Source: Lachnospiraceae bacterium | GTDB taxonomy: Bacteria > Bacillota > Clostridia > Lachnospirales > Lachnospiraceae | Direction of reading: 5' to 3' | Assembly: GCA_004552595.1 (NCBI GenBank) | Contig: SFNX01000111.1 | Span: 1-5,441 of the forward strand | Length of the DNA: 5,441 nucleotides | In this document: positions 1-5,361 of the stretch, piece by piece | How the letters are laid out: every line of letters begins with the position of its first letter | Position numbering within the stretch: the stretch's first letter is position 1 | Notes under the pieces: generated by a model | What the model saw: only the letters and a program-made list of their open reading frames with translations | What the model was told of the DNA's origin: nothing | Databases searched by the model: none | Position numbers and translations under genes: made by a program

Positions 1-1178
1 ACTACTGCAGAACGCTTAACAACTGCTGAGTCAGGAGCAAGATTTCCTTTAAGAACAGCAATACCGCCTGTAACGGAATATGGATTCTCAACAGGTCTTA
101 TTATTTCCGGATTTGTATTAATGCATCCCTTAATATTCTCTCCTACCGTCTTTCCTGTAACGGTAATACAATCAAGATTAAGAAGATTCTTCTTATTAAG
201 CTCGTTCATAACAGCATATACGCCGCCTGCTTCATTAAGATCTTCAATATATGTAGGACCTGCCGGTGCCAAATGACAAAGGTTAGGTGTCCTTGCTGAT
301 ATTTCATTTGCAATATCAACATTAAGGTTAACTCCTGCCTCATGTGCAATTGCAGGGAGATGAAGCATTGAATTGGTTGAACATCCTAAAGCCATATCAA
401 CTGTAAGTGCATTAATAAATGCTTTCTCAGTCATAATGTCTCTTGGACGAATATTCTTTTCAAGAAGCTCCATAACCTTCATTCCGGCATGCTTAGCAAG
501 TCTTATTCTCTCTGAAAATACTGCAGGAATAGTACCATTTCCTTTAAGTCCCATTCCTAAAGCCTCTGTAAGACAGTTCATTGAGTTTGCAGTATACATT
601 CCCGAACATGAGCCACATGTAGGACACACTTTTTCTTCCATGTATCTAAGCTCTTCATCATCAATTGTTCCGGCCGCATGAGCACCTACAGCTTCAAACA
701 TACTTGATAATGATGTCTTTTTACCATGAACACGACCTGCAAGCATAGGTCCGCCTGAAACAAATATAGTCGGAACATTAATTCGTGCTGCCGCCATTAA
801 TAATCCCGGAACATTTTTATCACAGTTTGGAACCATTACTAAAGCATCAAACTGATGTGCAAGTGCCATACATTCTGTTGAATCGGCAATCAAATCTCTG
901 GTAACAAGCGAATATTTCATACCCGAATGTCCCATTGCAATTCCGTCACATACTGCAATTGCCGGAAATACAACAGGTGTTCCGCCTGCCATTGCAACGC
1001 CCAACTTAACAGCGTTTACAATTTTATCGATATTCATATGCCCCGGTACTATCTCATTATATGAGCTTACAATACCTACTAACGGCCTATCCATTTCTTC
1101 CTTTGTGTATCCCAATGCATTAAAAAGGGATCTGTGCGGTGCCTGCTGAGCACCTTTCTTTACTGCATCACTCTTCAT
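1..1178 (-). CDS. ilvD: Dihydroxy-acid dehydratase (IlvD), C-terminus cut off by the window edge
   Basis: IlvD dehydrates 2,3-dihydroxy-isovalerate and 2,3-dihydroxy-3-methylvalerate to the 2-keto acids that lead to valine, leucine and isoleucine; it is a cytosolic iron-sulfur enzyme. I translated 392 residues with no stop, against a usual family length of about 555, so roughly the last 160 residues lie beyond base 1. Family landmarks are CDGIAMGHSGM (77-87), PNCDKN (117-122, with the cluster Cys119, the Mg-ligand Asp120 and the Lys121 that is carbamylated in the family) and CPTCGSCSGMYTANSMN (185-201, Cys-rich cluster motif). At 44-47 the sequence reads VPGH, with Gly where [2Fe-2S] homologues carry a third cysteine. 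This points to the oxygen-sensitive [4Fe-4S] type, as in E. coli, and suits an anaerobe. The ATG has GGGAG six bases upstream. It starts 18 bases after the yajC stop, so it is probably cotranscribed. The catalytic C-terminal serine region is not visible. Confidence 0.96.
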   Translation of the reverse strand, partial: MKSDAVKKGAQQAPHRSLFNALGYTKEEMDRPLVGIVSSYNEIVPGHMNIDKIVNAVKLGVAMAGGTPVVFPAIAVCDGIAMGHSGMKYSLVTRDLIADSTECMALAHQFDALVMVPNCDKNVPGLLMAAARINVPTIFVSGGPMLAGRVHGKKTSLSSMFEAVGAHAAGTIDDEELRYMEEKVCPTCGSCSGMYTANSMNCLTEALGMGLKGNGTIPAVFSERIRLAKHAGMKVMELLEKNIRPRDIMTEKAFINALTVDMALGCSTNSMLHLPAIAHEAGVNLNVDIANEISARTPNLCHLAPAGPTYIEDLNEAGGVYAVMNELNKKNLLNLDCITVTGKTVGENIKGCINTNPEIIRPVENPYSVTGGIAVLKGNLAPDSAVVKRSAV

Positions 1179-1196
1179 ATTAGTCTCCCGGAACCA

Positions 1197-1526
1197 TTAC
1201 TTTGTTTCGCTTACCGCACCAGGCTTTTCTGCCTGAACAATTGCTGACTTCTGCATCGGAATACGGCAGTTTTTGTTATTACCGAATTCTACAATAACTG
1301 TATCAGCATCTTCTGCTATATCAATAACTACTCCATAAAATCCTGAAGTTGTAAGAATTGTATCTCCGATTGCAAGCTCAGCAAGCATAGCCTGAATTCT
1401 CTTCTGTTCCTTCTTCTGTGGTCTTGAAAGTAAATAAAACATTCCACCAATGAGAACTACATAAATAATAAGTATTAATCCACCCTGTGAATTTAATCCT
1501 GTTGTGTTACTTAATATAATCGACAT
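1197..1526 (-). CDS. yajC: Preprotein translocase accessory subunit YajC
   Basis: YajC is a small single-span membrane protein that associates with SecDF and the SecYEG translocon; its exact role is still unclear and it is usually dispensable. The 109 residues match the family length (about 85-115). A short N-terminal tail is followed by a hydrophobic segment at about 16-34, then the family signature RPQKKEQKR (35-43) and a basic, amphipathic stretch. Next comes a small beta-rich domain with GDTILTTSGFYGVV (54-67), the most conserved part of YajC. The C-terminal end (about 98-109) is polar and probably disordered. The ATG is preceded by GAGGAGG at good spacing, so the start is well supported. 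It lies between tgt and ilvD; a tgt-yajC pair is common in bacteria. Usually secD/secF or queA are nearby, but neither is in this window. Confidence 0.95.
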   Translation of the reverse strand: MSIILSNTTGLNSQGGLILIIYVVLIGGMFYLLSRPQKKEQKRIQAMLAELAIGDTILTTSGFYGVVIDIAEDADTVIVEFGNNKNCRIPMQKSAIVQAEKPGAVSETK

Positions 1527-1573
1527 ATTGTCCTCCTCATTAAAAAATACATAATTTGCGTAATTTACCGCAC

Positions 1574-1609
1574 TCTACAAATAATACAATATTTAGTCTG
1601 TTTTAACAA
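1574..1609 (-). promoter_or_regulatory. Candidate secondary promoter for yajC-ilvD
   Basis: In the roughly 100-base gap between tgt and yajC, the minus strand reads TTGTTA (1609-1604), a 17-base spacer and TATTAT (1586-1581). This matches the sigma-A consensus at 4/6 and 5/6 positions with ideal spacing. Transcription would begin near 1574, leaving a leader of about 48 bases before yajC. I see no convincing terminator after tgt, so read-through from tgt is also expected. AT-rich DNA produces such matches by chance, so this is a candidate only. Confidence 0.4.
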
Positions 1610-1629
1610 GAAGATAAACATATTAGTTA

Positions 1630-2766
1630 TCAAGTTTCACCGTTCACTTTTTTAAGTTTATCTTCTTTATATGATTTAAAATATCCACCTCTTATTGCAT
1701 CACGGATTTCTTCCATCATCGTGTTATAAAAATACAAATTATGCATAACACATAATCTCATGCCAAGCATTTCCTTTGCCTTTAATAAATGTCTTATATA
1801 TGCTCTTGAATATGTTTTACATACTTTACATGAACATGTCTCATCAATCGGTGTCATATCTTTTTCATATTGTGCGTTAAATAAATTAAGTTTACCATTA
1901 TTTGTATACACATGTCCGTGCCTTCCGTTTCTTGATGGATATACACAATCAAAGAAATCTATTCCTCTGTCTACACCTTCCAATATATTAGCAGGAGTTC
2001 CTACTCCCATAAGGTAAGTAGGCTTATCTTTAGGAAGGTAATCAATTACTGCTTCGATAGTTTCATACATCTGCTCATGAGACTCACCGACTGCAAGTCC
2101 GCCTATTGCATAGCCTTTTAAGTCCAAATCCGAAATAGCCTTTGCATGTTCTATCCTTATATCCTTATAAATGGCACCCTGATTAATTCCAAATAAAATC
2201 TGTTCCTTATTAATTGTATCCTCAAGCGAATTAAGCCTGTTCATTTCCGTTTTACAACGTTTTAGCCACCTTGTCGTTCTTAATACAGAGTCATTCACAT
2301 ATCTTTTATCTGCAAGTGCCGGTGCACATTCATCAAATGCCATTGCAATTGTAGATGCAAGATTTGACTGGATTCTCATGCTCTCTTCAGGCCCCATAAA
2401 TATTTTTCTGCCATCAACATGAGAATTAAATGTCACACCTTCTTCTTTGATTTTTCTAAGTGAACTTAGCGAAAACACCTGAAATCCGCCCGAATCTGTT
2501 AAAATCGGCTTGTCCCAAACCATGAACTTATGTAAACCGCCCAATTCCTTTATTAATTTGTCTCCGGGTCTTACATGAAGATGATATGTGTTTGAAAGTT
2601 CAATCTGTGTCTTTAAATCATGCAAATCATCAGTTGATACAGCCCCTTTAATTGCCGCTGCCGTACCGACGTTCATAAATACAGGCGTCTCAACTGTTCC
2701 GTGAACAGTTTCAAAATGTGCGCTTTTTGCATTTCCTTCTCTTGCTATAACTGTGTATTTACTCAT
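1630..2766 (-). CDS. tgt: tRNA-guanine transglycosylase (bacterial Tgt)
   Basis: Tgt swaps guanine-34 in the anticodon of Asn, Asp, His and Tyr tRNAs for preQ1 (or a salvaged queuine), a step in queuosine modification. I place the start at the ATG at 2766 (378 residues), not the in-frame GTG two codons upstream: the GTG lies inside the GAGGTGG ribosome binding site, which is correctly spaced for the ATG. In 378-residue numbering, DSGGFQVFSL (91-100) carries the general acid/base Asp91, DEC (145-147) binds the base, GINQG (194-198) and GGLAVGE (222-228) line the pocket, and FDCVYPSR (272-279) carries the nucleophile Asp273. Zinc ligands are Cys311, Cys313, Cys316 and His342. Ala198 replaces the second Gly of the usual VQGG motif. 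The LAVG loop is the bacterial form, not the eukaryotic LSGG form. Length is typical. It is first in a probable tgt-yajC-ilvD operon and has a possible attenuator in its leader. Confidence 0.97.
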   Translation of the reverse strand: MSKYTVIAREGNAKSAHFETVHGTVETPVFMNVGTAAAIKGAVSTDDLHDLKTQIELSNTYHLHVRPGDKLIKELGGLHKFMVWDKPILTDSGGFQVFSLSSLRKIKEEGVTFNSHVDGRKIFMGPEESMRIQSNLASTIAMAFDECAPALADKRYVNDSVLRTTRWLKRCKTEMNRLNSLEDTINKEQILFGINQGAIYKDIRIEHAKAISDLDLKGYAIGGLAVGESHEQMYETIEAVIDYLPKDKPTYLMGVGTPANILEGVDRGIDFFDCVYPSRNGRHGHVYTNNGKLNLFNAQYEKDMTPIDETCSCKVCKTYSRAYIRHLLKAKEMLGMRLCVMHNLYFYNTMMEEIRDAIRGGYFKSYKEDKLKKVNGET

Positions 2767-2776
2767 TTCCACCTCT
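2767..2776 (-). promoter_or_regulatory. Ribosome binding site that decides the tgt start
   Basis: The minus strand reads AGAGGTGGAA directly before the ATG at 2766. GAGGTG matches the 16S anti-Shine-Dalgarno, and GAGG sits five bases from that ATG. The longer reading frame would start at a GTG embedded in this same motif and would have only an AT-rich stretch upstream with no ribosome binding site. Confidence 0.8.
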
Positions 2777-2786
2777 ATAATAAAAT

Positions 2787-2855
2787 AAAAAAGAGAGTTT
2801 TCCCGTTCTTAGTCCAATAATCTTATTGAAAAGTCAAAAAAGAAAGAGAACTCTC
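2787..2855 (-). terminator. Hairpin plus U-run in the tgt leader (candidate attenuator)
   Basis: On the minus strand, upstream of tgt, the arms GAGAGTT (2855-2849) and AACTCTC (2799-2793) pair over 7 bp. A second paired block inside (TTCTT, 2844-2840, with AAGAA, 2810-2806) and a central hairpin (CAATAA, 2828-2823, with TTATTG, 2820-2815) fill the interior. Six Ts (2792-2787) and more T-rich sequence follow immediately. This polarity fits an intrinsic terminator reading towards tgt, ending about 20 bases before its start codon; reading the other way there is no T-run. Because it sits between a candidate promoter and the gene, it may attenuate tgt transcription. The stem is interrupted and AT-rich, so its strength is uncertain. 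I do not recognise a preQ1 aptamer in front of it. Confidence 0.5.
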
Positions 2856-2874
2856 ACTTGTGCATTGTAACACT

Positions 2875-2902
2875 TTTATATAATGTCTACCATATTTTGC
2901 AA
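2875..2902 (-). promoter_or_regulatory. Candidate promoter for tgt
   Basis: The minus strand reads TTGCAA (2902-2897), a 16-base spacer and TATAAA (2880-2875), a plausible sigma-A promoter. Transcription would start near 2868, giving a leader of about 100 bases that includes the hairpin/U-run element. The -35 hexamer is a palindrome also usable by the divergent aroC promoter. A TATGGTAG word lies in the spacer and could be an alternative extended -10. Confidence 0.45.
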
Positions 2903-2925
2903 TGAAAAAATATATATAGTATTAT
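2897..2925 (+). promoter_or_regulatory. Candidate promoter for aroC
   Basis: TTGCAA (2897-2902), a 17-base AT-rich spacer and TATTAT (2920-2925) make a good sigma-A match with optimal spacing. The start would fall near 2932, leaving a leader of just under 40 bases that contains AAGGCAGGA as ribosome binding site. There is no room for a large riboswitch between this promoter and aroC. Confidence 0.55.
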
Positions 2926-2969
2926 ATTGAAGTAATTTTATTTTAAAAAGATATAAGGCAGGATTTATA

Positions 2970-4079
2970 ATGGCAGGCTCAACATTTGGAAAAAAATTCA
3001 AAGTAATGACATGGGGTGAATCTCACGGCCAAGCTCTTGGTGTTGTAATAGACGGTTGCCCGGCCGGTCTTATGCTTAATGAAGATGATATCCAGAAATA
3101 TCTTGATTTAAGAAAGCCGGGACAGAATAAATATGCAACACAACGAAACGAAGATGATAAGGTTGAAATACTCTCAGGCATCTTTCAAGGCAAAACAACA
3201 GGAACTCCTATATCTCTTATCATTTATAACAAATCGCAAAGATCATCTGATTACTCAGAAATAGCTTCATATTATCGTCCGGGTCACGCCGACTATACTT
3301 TTGATATAAAGTATGGATTCAGGGACTATAGAGGCGGCGGACGTTCATCAGGGCGTGAAACTACAGCACGTGTTGCAGCCGGAGCCATAGCACTGAAGCT
3401 GTTAGGTCTTTTTGGTGTTGAATTTACAACTTATGCAAAACAAATCGGTCCATTTGAAATAAATATGGATAATTTTGATAAAAGTAACATTTCAGAAGAT
3501 CTTTTAAGAATGCCTGATAAGGAAACTTCACTAAAAGCTCAGGAATACCTCGATAAGGTAAGAGCGGAAAAAGACTCCGTAGGCGGAATAATTGAATGCA
3601 GAATCGATGGAGTATATCCCGGTCTTGGAGATCCTGTATTTGATAAGCTTGATGCAAGACTTGCATATGCAATAATGAGTATTGGCGCCGTTAAAGGAAT
3701 TGAATTTGGTGAAGGTTTTAATGTTGCCAACCTTAAAGGCAGTGAAAATAATGATGAGTTCTACATAAATAAAGATGTTTCGAATAAGTCCTTTGATTTA
3801 ATTAAGGATGTATCAAAGAAAACGAATCATTCGGGCGGAGTCCTTGGTGGAATGTCAGATGGCTCAACTATTGTTTTCAGATGCGCAATAAAGCCTACCC
3901 CATCAATTGCAAAAGAACAGAGAACAATAAATAAAAACGGTGAAGATATCACCGTTTCTATAAAGGGAAGGCACGATCCGATAATCGTTCCGCGCGCGGT
4001 AGTTGTCGTCGAAGCTATGGCTGCTCTCACAATTCTTGATGCAATGCTTGAAAATATGGGGACTACCGTTCAAATGTAA
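2970..4079 (+). CDS. aroC: Chorismate synthase (AroC)
   Basis: AroC makes chorismate from 5-enolpyruvylshikimate-3-phosphate by a trans-1,4 elimination of phosphate. It needs reduced FMN and is the last step of the shikimate pathway, feeding aromatic amino acids and folate. All three family signatures are present: GESHGQALGVVIDG (16-29, with His19), GHADYTFDIKYGFRDYRGGG (105-124, with His106) followed by RSSGRETTARVAAG (125-138), and GRHDPIIVPRAVVVVEAM (333-350). LRKPGQNKYATQRNEDD (47-63) is the usual substrate/FMN-binding loop, and SGGVLGGMSDG (288-298) is also typical. Length (369) is normal. The ATG has AGGA six bases upstream. It stands alone on this strand, with no other shikimate gene nearby, diverging from tgt and converging on the propeller gene. 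No sequence in the window shows whether it is a monofunctional, flavin-reductase-dependent enzyme, although no extra reductase domain is fused. Confidence 0.98.
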   Translation: MAGSTFGKKFKVMTWGESHGQALGVVIDGCPAGLMLNEDDIQKYLDLRKPGQNKYATQRNEDDKVEILSGIFQGKTTGTPISLIIYNKSQRSSDYSEIASYYRPGHADYTFDIKYGFRDYRGGGRSSGRETTARVAAGAIALKLLGLFGVEFTTYAKQIGPFEINMDNFDKSNISEDLLRMPDKETSLKAQEYLDKVRAEKDSVGGIIECRIDGVYPGLGDPVFDKLDARLAYAIMSIGAVKGIEFGEGFNVANLKGSENNDEFYINKDVSNKSFDLIKDVSKKTNHSGGVLGGMSDGSTIVFRCAIKPTPSIAKEQRTINKNGEDITVSIKGRHDPIIVPRAVVVVEAMAALTILDAMLENMGTTVQM

Positions 4080-4088
4080 ATTATTATT

Positions 4089-5138
4089 TTATTCAAATTC
4101 AAGGAGGGTAATTGTATTACCCTCTTTTACTTTCATTTCAGGTCCGTTCATTACTATGATATTTTTTTCAAGGTCAACATTGAAAAATGTCATTGTGCCT
4201 GACTGATGGTTAAGGCTTATTAAATGTTTATTATCAGGGAACACTGCAATATCCTTAGGATAGTCACCGCTGATTGGTAACACAAATCTCTTCTTTAATT
4301 CTCCGTTGTCGTGATTAATCTCAAATACACCGACACTGTTATCACCTGCATTAGAACAGAAAATGAACTTTCCGTCCTTACTGAACTTCATCGCACATGC
4401 GGCAGAATCAGCCGAATGATAATCGTTAAGAGTAGAAATTTTCTGTATTTTCTCAAATTCAGGCTTTCCGCTATTATCTTTGTATGAGTATGCCACAATT
4501 GAATTGTTCATTTCGTGGATAACATATGCAAATTTACCGTCCTTAGTAAATTTAATGTACTTAGGTCCTGATTCCTGTTCTGAACGCAAAGCATCAATAA
4601 GCTTTAATGTTCCTGTATTTTGATCAAATTTATATATTTTAACGTGGTCAATTCCGGAATCAGTTGCACATAAGTATTTATTATCTCTGGTCATCTTGAC
4701 GCATCTGACGTGAGGTCTTGATGTTCTTTCAGAAATACTTCCCATTCCCTGATGGAAAACCTCATCGGTAATTGTACCGATTGAACCGTCCTCGTTAAGA
4801 GACAAGACGGTGATTTTACCGTCATGATAACCTGCAACAAACATATATCTGTCAGTATAATCGGTAGAAATGTAACAGCCTCTCATACCGTTTATTGAAG
4901 CCATGTTAATCATCTCAAGTCCTAAATCTTCAGTAATTCTGAATGCTTCTACTCCGAAATCAGTAATTGAGTAAATATATTTCTGGTTATGGGAAATAGT
5001 TAAGTACGAGGAGTTCTTAATTGCAATCTCTTCCCTCTCAACTAATCTTCCATTATTAATATCAACATCATAAATACGAATTCCTTTGTCATTGCTTCTT
5101 GTATATGTTGAAACATAAGCAATATACTTTTTTGCCAT
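4089..5138 (-). CDS. Seven-bladed beta-propeller protein, lactonase / 6-phosphogluconolactonase-like family
   Basis: The 349 residues form a regular beta-propeller of the lactonase family (E. coli Pgl/YbhE and fungal carboxymuconate-lactonizing enzyme relatives). It has no signal peptide, so it is probably cytosolic. The first blade has the family opening STYTRSNDKGIRIYDVD (10-26). Repeating blade motifs follow: NKYLCATD (153-160), KDGKFAYVIHE (199-209), KDGKFIFCSNAG (254-265) and DNKHLISLN (302-310). RPHVRC (141-146) and GPKYIKF (191-197) match the usual HPH and GPRH segments. Several conserved polar positions differ: GPRH is GPKY, SNRG is SNAG (Ala264), and the AAEI segment is ACAM (247-250); the Glu after the VVNE-type strand is kept (Glu209). 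Pgl activity is therefore uncertain, and I give no symbol. The ATG has TGAGGA at suitable spacing. No pentose-phosphate gene adjoins it; the nearest gene, aroC, converges with a 9-base gap. Confidence 0.85.
   Translation of the reverse strand: MAKKYIAYVSTYTRSNDKGIRIYDVDINNGRLVEREEIAIKNSSYLTISHNQKYIYSITDFGVEAFRITEDLGLEMINMASINGMRGCYISTDYTDRYMFVAGYHDGKITVLSLNEDGSIGTITDEVFHQGMGSISERTSRPHVRCVKMTRDNKYLCATDSGIDHVKIYKFDQNTGTLKLIDALRSEQESGPKYIKFTKDGKFAYVIHEMNNSIVAYSYKDNSGKPEFEKIQKISTLNDYHSADSAACAMKFSKDGKFIFCSNAGDNSVGVFEINHDNGELKKRFVLPISGDYPKDIAVFPDNKHLISLNHQSGTMTFFNVDLEKNIIVMNGPEMKVKEGNTITLLEFE
4101..4130 (+). terminator. Intrinsic terminator of aroC, inside the end of the convergent gene
   Basis: A perfect 9-bp stem (GAGGGTAAT at 4104-4112, ATTACCCTC at 4116-4124) with a TGT loop is extended by one wobble and two A-T pairs, then followed by TTTT and further T-rich sequence on the plus strand. 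It begins 21 bases after the aroC stop. The same bases encode residues near the C-terminus of the minus-strand propeller protein (about EGNTITLL). On the minus strand the tail is CTTGAATTTG, a poor U-run, so it should act mainly on aroC transcripts. Confidence 0.75.
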
Positions 5139-5204
5139 AATTTTCCTCAGTCCTTAAATGATTACTGTCAATACTTTATTTTCAGTGTTTTTCGTTCAAG
5201 AAAT

Positions 5205-5213
5205 ATACTACCA
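5205..5213 (-). promoter_or_regulatory. Candidate extended -10 promoter for the propeller gene
   Basis: The minus strand reads TGG followed by TAGTAT (5213-5205), which fits the extended -10 form TGN-TATAAT at four of six hexamer positions. Start would be near 5198, leaving about 60 bases of leader. No good -35 is visible 17 bases upstream. A TTGACA word nearer the gene (around 5164-5169) has no room for a -10 before the ribosome binding site. Weak evidence. Confidence 0.3.
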
Positions 5214-5239
5214 TATTTTTGAAAATATATAAATATTCA

Positions 5240-5268
5240 TTGACTTTTATATAAAAATTTAATAGTAT
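5240..5268 (+). promoter_or_regulatory. Candidate promoter for the ABC transporter gene
   Basis: TTGACT (5240-5245), a 17-base spacer and TAGTAT (5263-5268) give a good -35, a moderate -10 and ideal spacing. Transcription would begin near 5275, so both downstream stem-loops would be in the RNA. A perfect TATAAT at 5283-5288 is an alternative -10 but lacks a -35; if it were used, the first stem-loop would be lost from the transcript. Confidence 0.45.
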
Positions 5269-5289
5269 TTTCTAAGTTGCTTTATAATA

Positions 5290-5356
5290 GGTACATGCGG
5301 TACCAAATAAGCTGTTTGCCACTAACTATGGCCATGGATTAAACACACGGGGTAGT
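5290..5356 (+). ncRNA. Structured leader RNA candidate upstream of the transporter gene
   Basis: Two stem-loops lie just before the start codon. The first pairs GGTAC (5290-5294) with GTACC (5300-5304) around a 5-base loop. The second pairs TGTTTGCCA (5313-5321) with TGGC (5329-5332) and AAACA (5341-5345), leaving an 8-base bulge on the 3' side and a 7-base loop, CTAACTA. ACTA in that loop (5325-5328) could pair with TAGT (5353-5356) next to the ribosome binding site, a possible pseudoknot. TACC of the first stem could instead pair with GGTA (5351-5354), part of the GGGG-containing ribosome binding site. No U-run follows, so any control would probably be on translation. I compared it from memory with purine, preQ1, T-box, guanidine and c-di-GMP consensus features and found no match. 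The structure was seen by eye only. Confidence 0.35.
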
Positions 5357-5361
5357 AAGAA

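Noticed and set aside
373..681. Plus-strand open frame of 102 codons
   Set aside because: It lies antisense to the well-conserved ilvD, has no homology I recognise and no ribosome binding site; it is a shadow of ilvD.
1179..1196. T-box or other amino-acid-responsive leader in front of ilvD
   Set aside because: Only 18 bases separate yajC and ilvD, which leaves no room for a leader structure.
1527..1629. Possible terminator between tgt and yajC
   Set aside because: A short bulged stem (TGC-GTA with TAC-GCA) exists near 1556-1571, but the T-run is about ten bases away and the stem is weak; it does not look like an intrinsic terminator.
1760..2017. Plus-strand open frame of 85 codons
   Set aside because: It is antisense to the conserved 3' half of tgt, including its zinc-binding region, and shows no family features.
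2767..2868. preQ1 riboswitch in the tgt leader
   Set aside because: The position would be attractive, but I find neither the GGTT-containing stem nor the A-rich tail ending in ACTA expected of class I, nor a recognisable class II fold.
3424..4030. Three minus-strand open frames within aroC
   Set aside because: They overlap conserved aroC sequence, resemble no family and are low-complexity shadows.
4003..4206. Plus-strand open frame spanning the aroC end and the propeller gene end
   Set aside because: It overlaps two real genes out of frame and contains the aroC terminator hairpin.
5295..5342. A 15-codon upstream open frame (ATG to TAA) in the transporter leader
   Set aside because: It would need a start codon in the first hairpin loop, with AGG only three bases upstream as ribosome binding site. 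The stem-loops explain the sequence better, and no residue run suggests an attenuator peptide.
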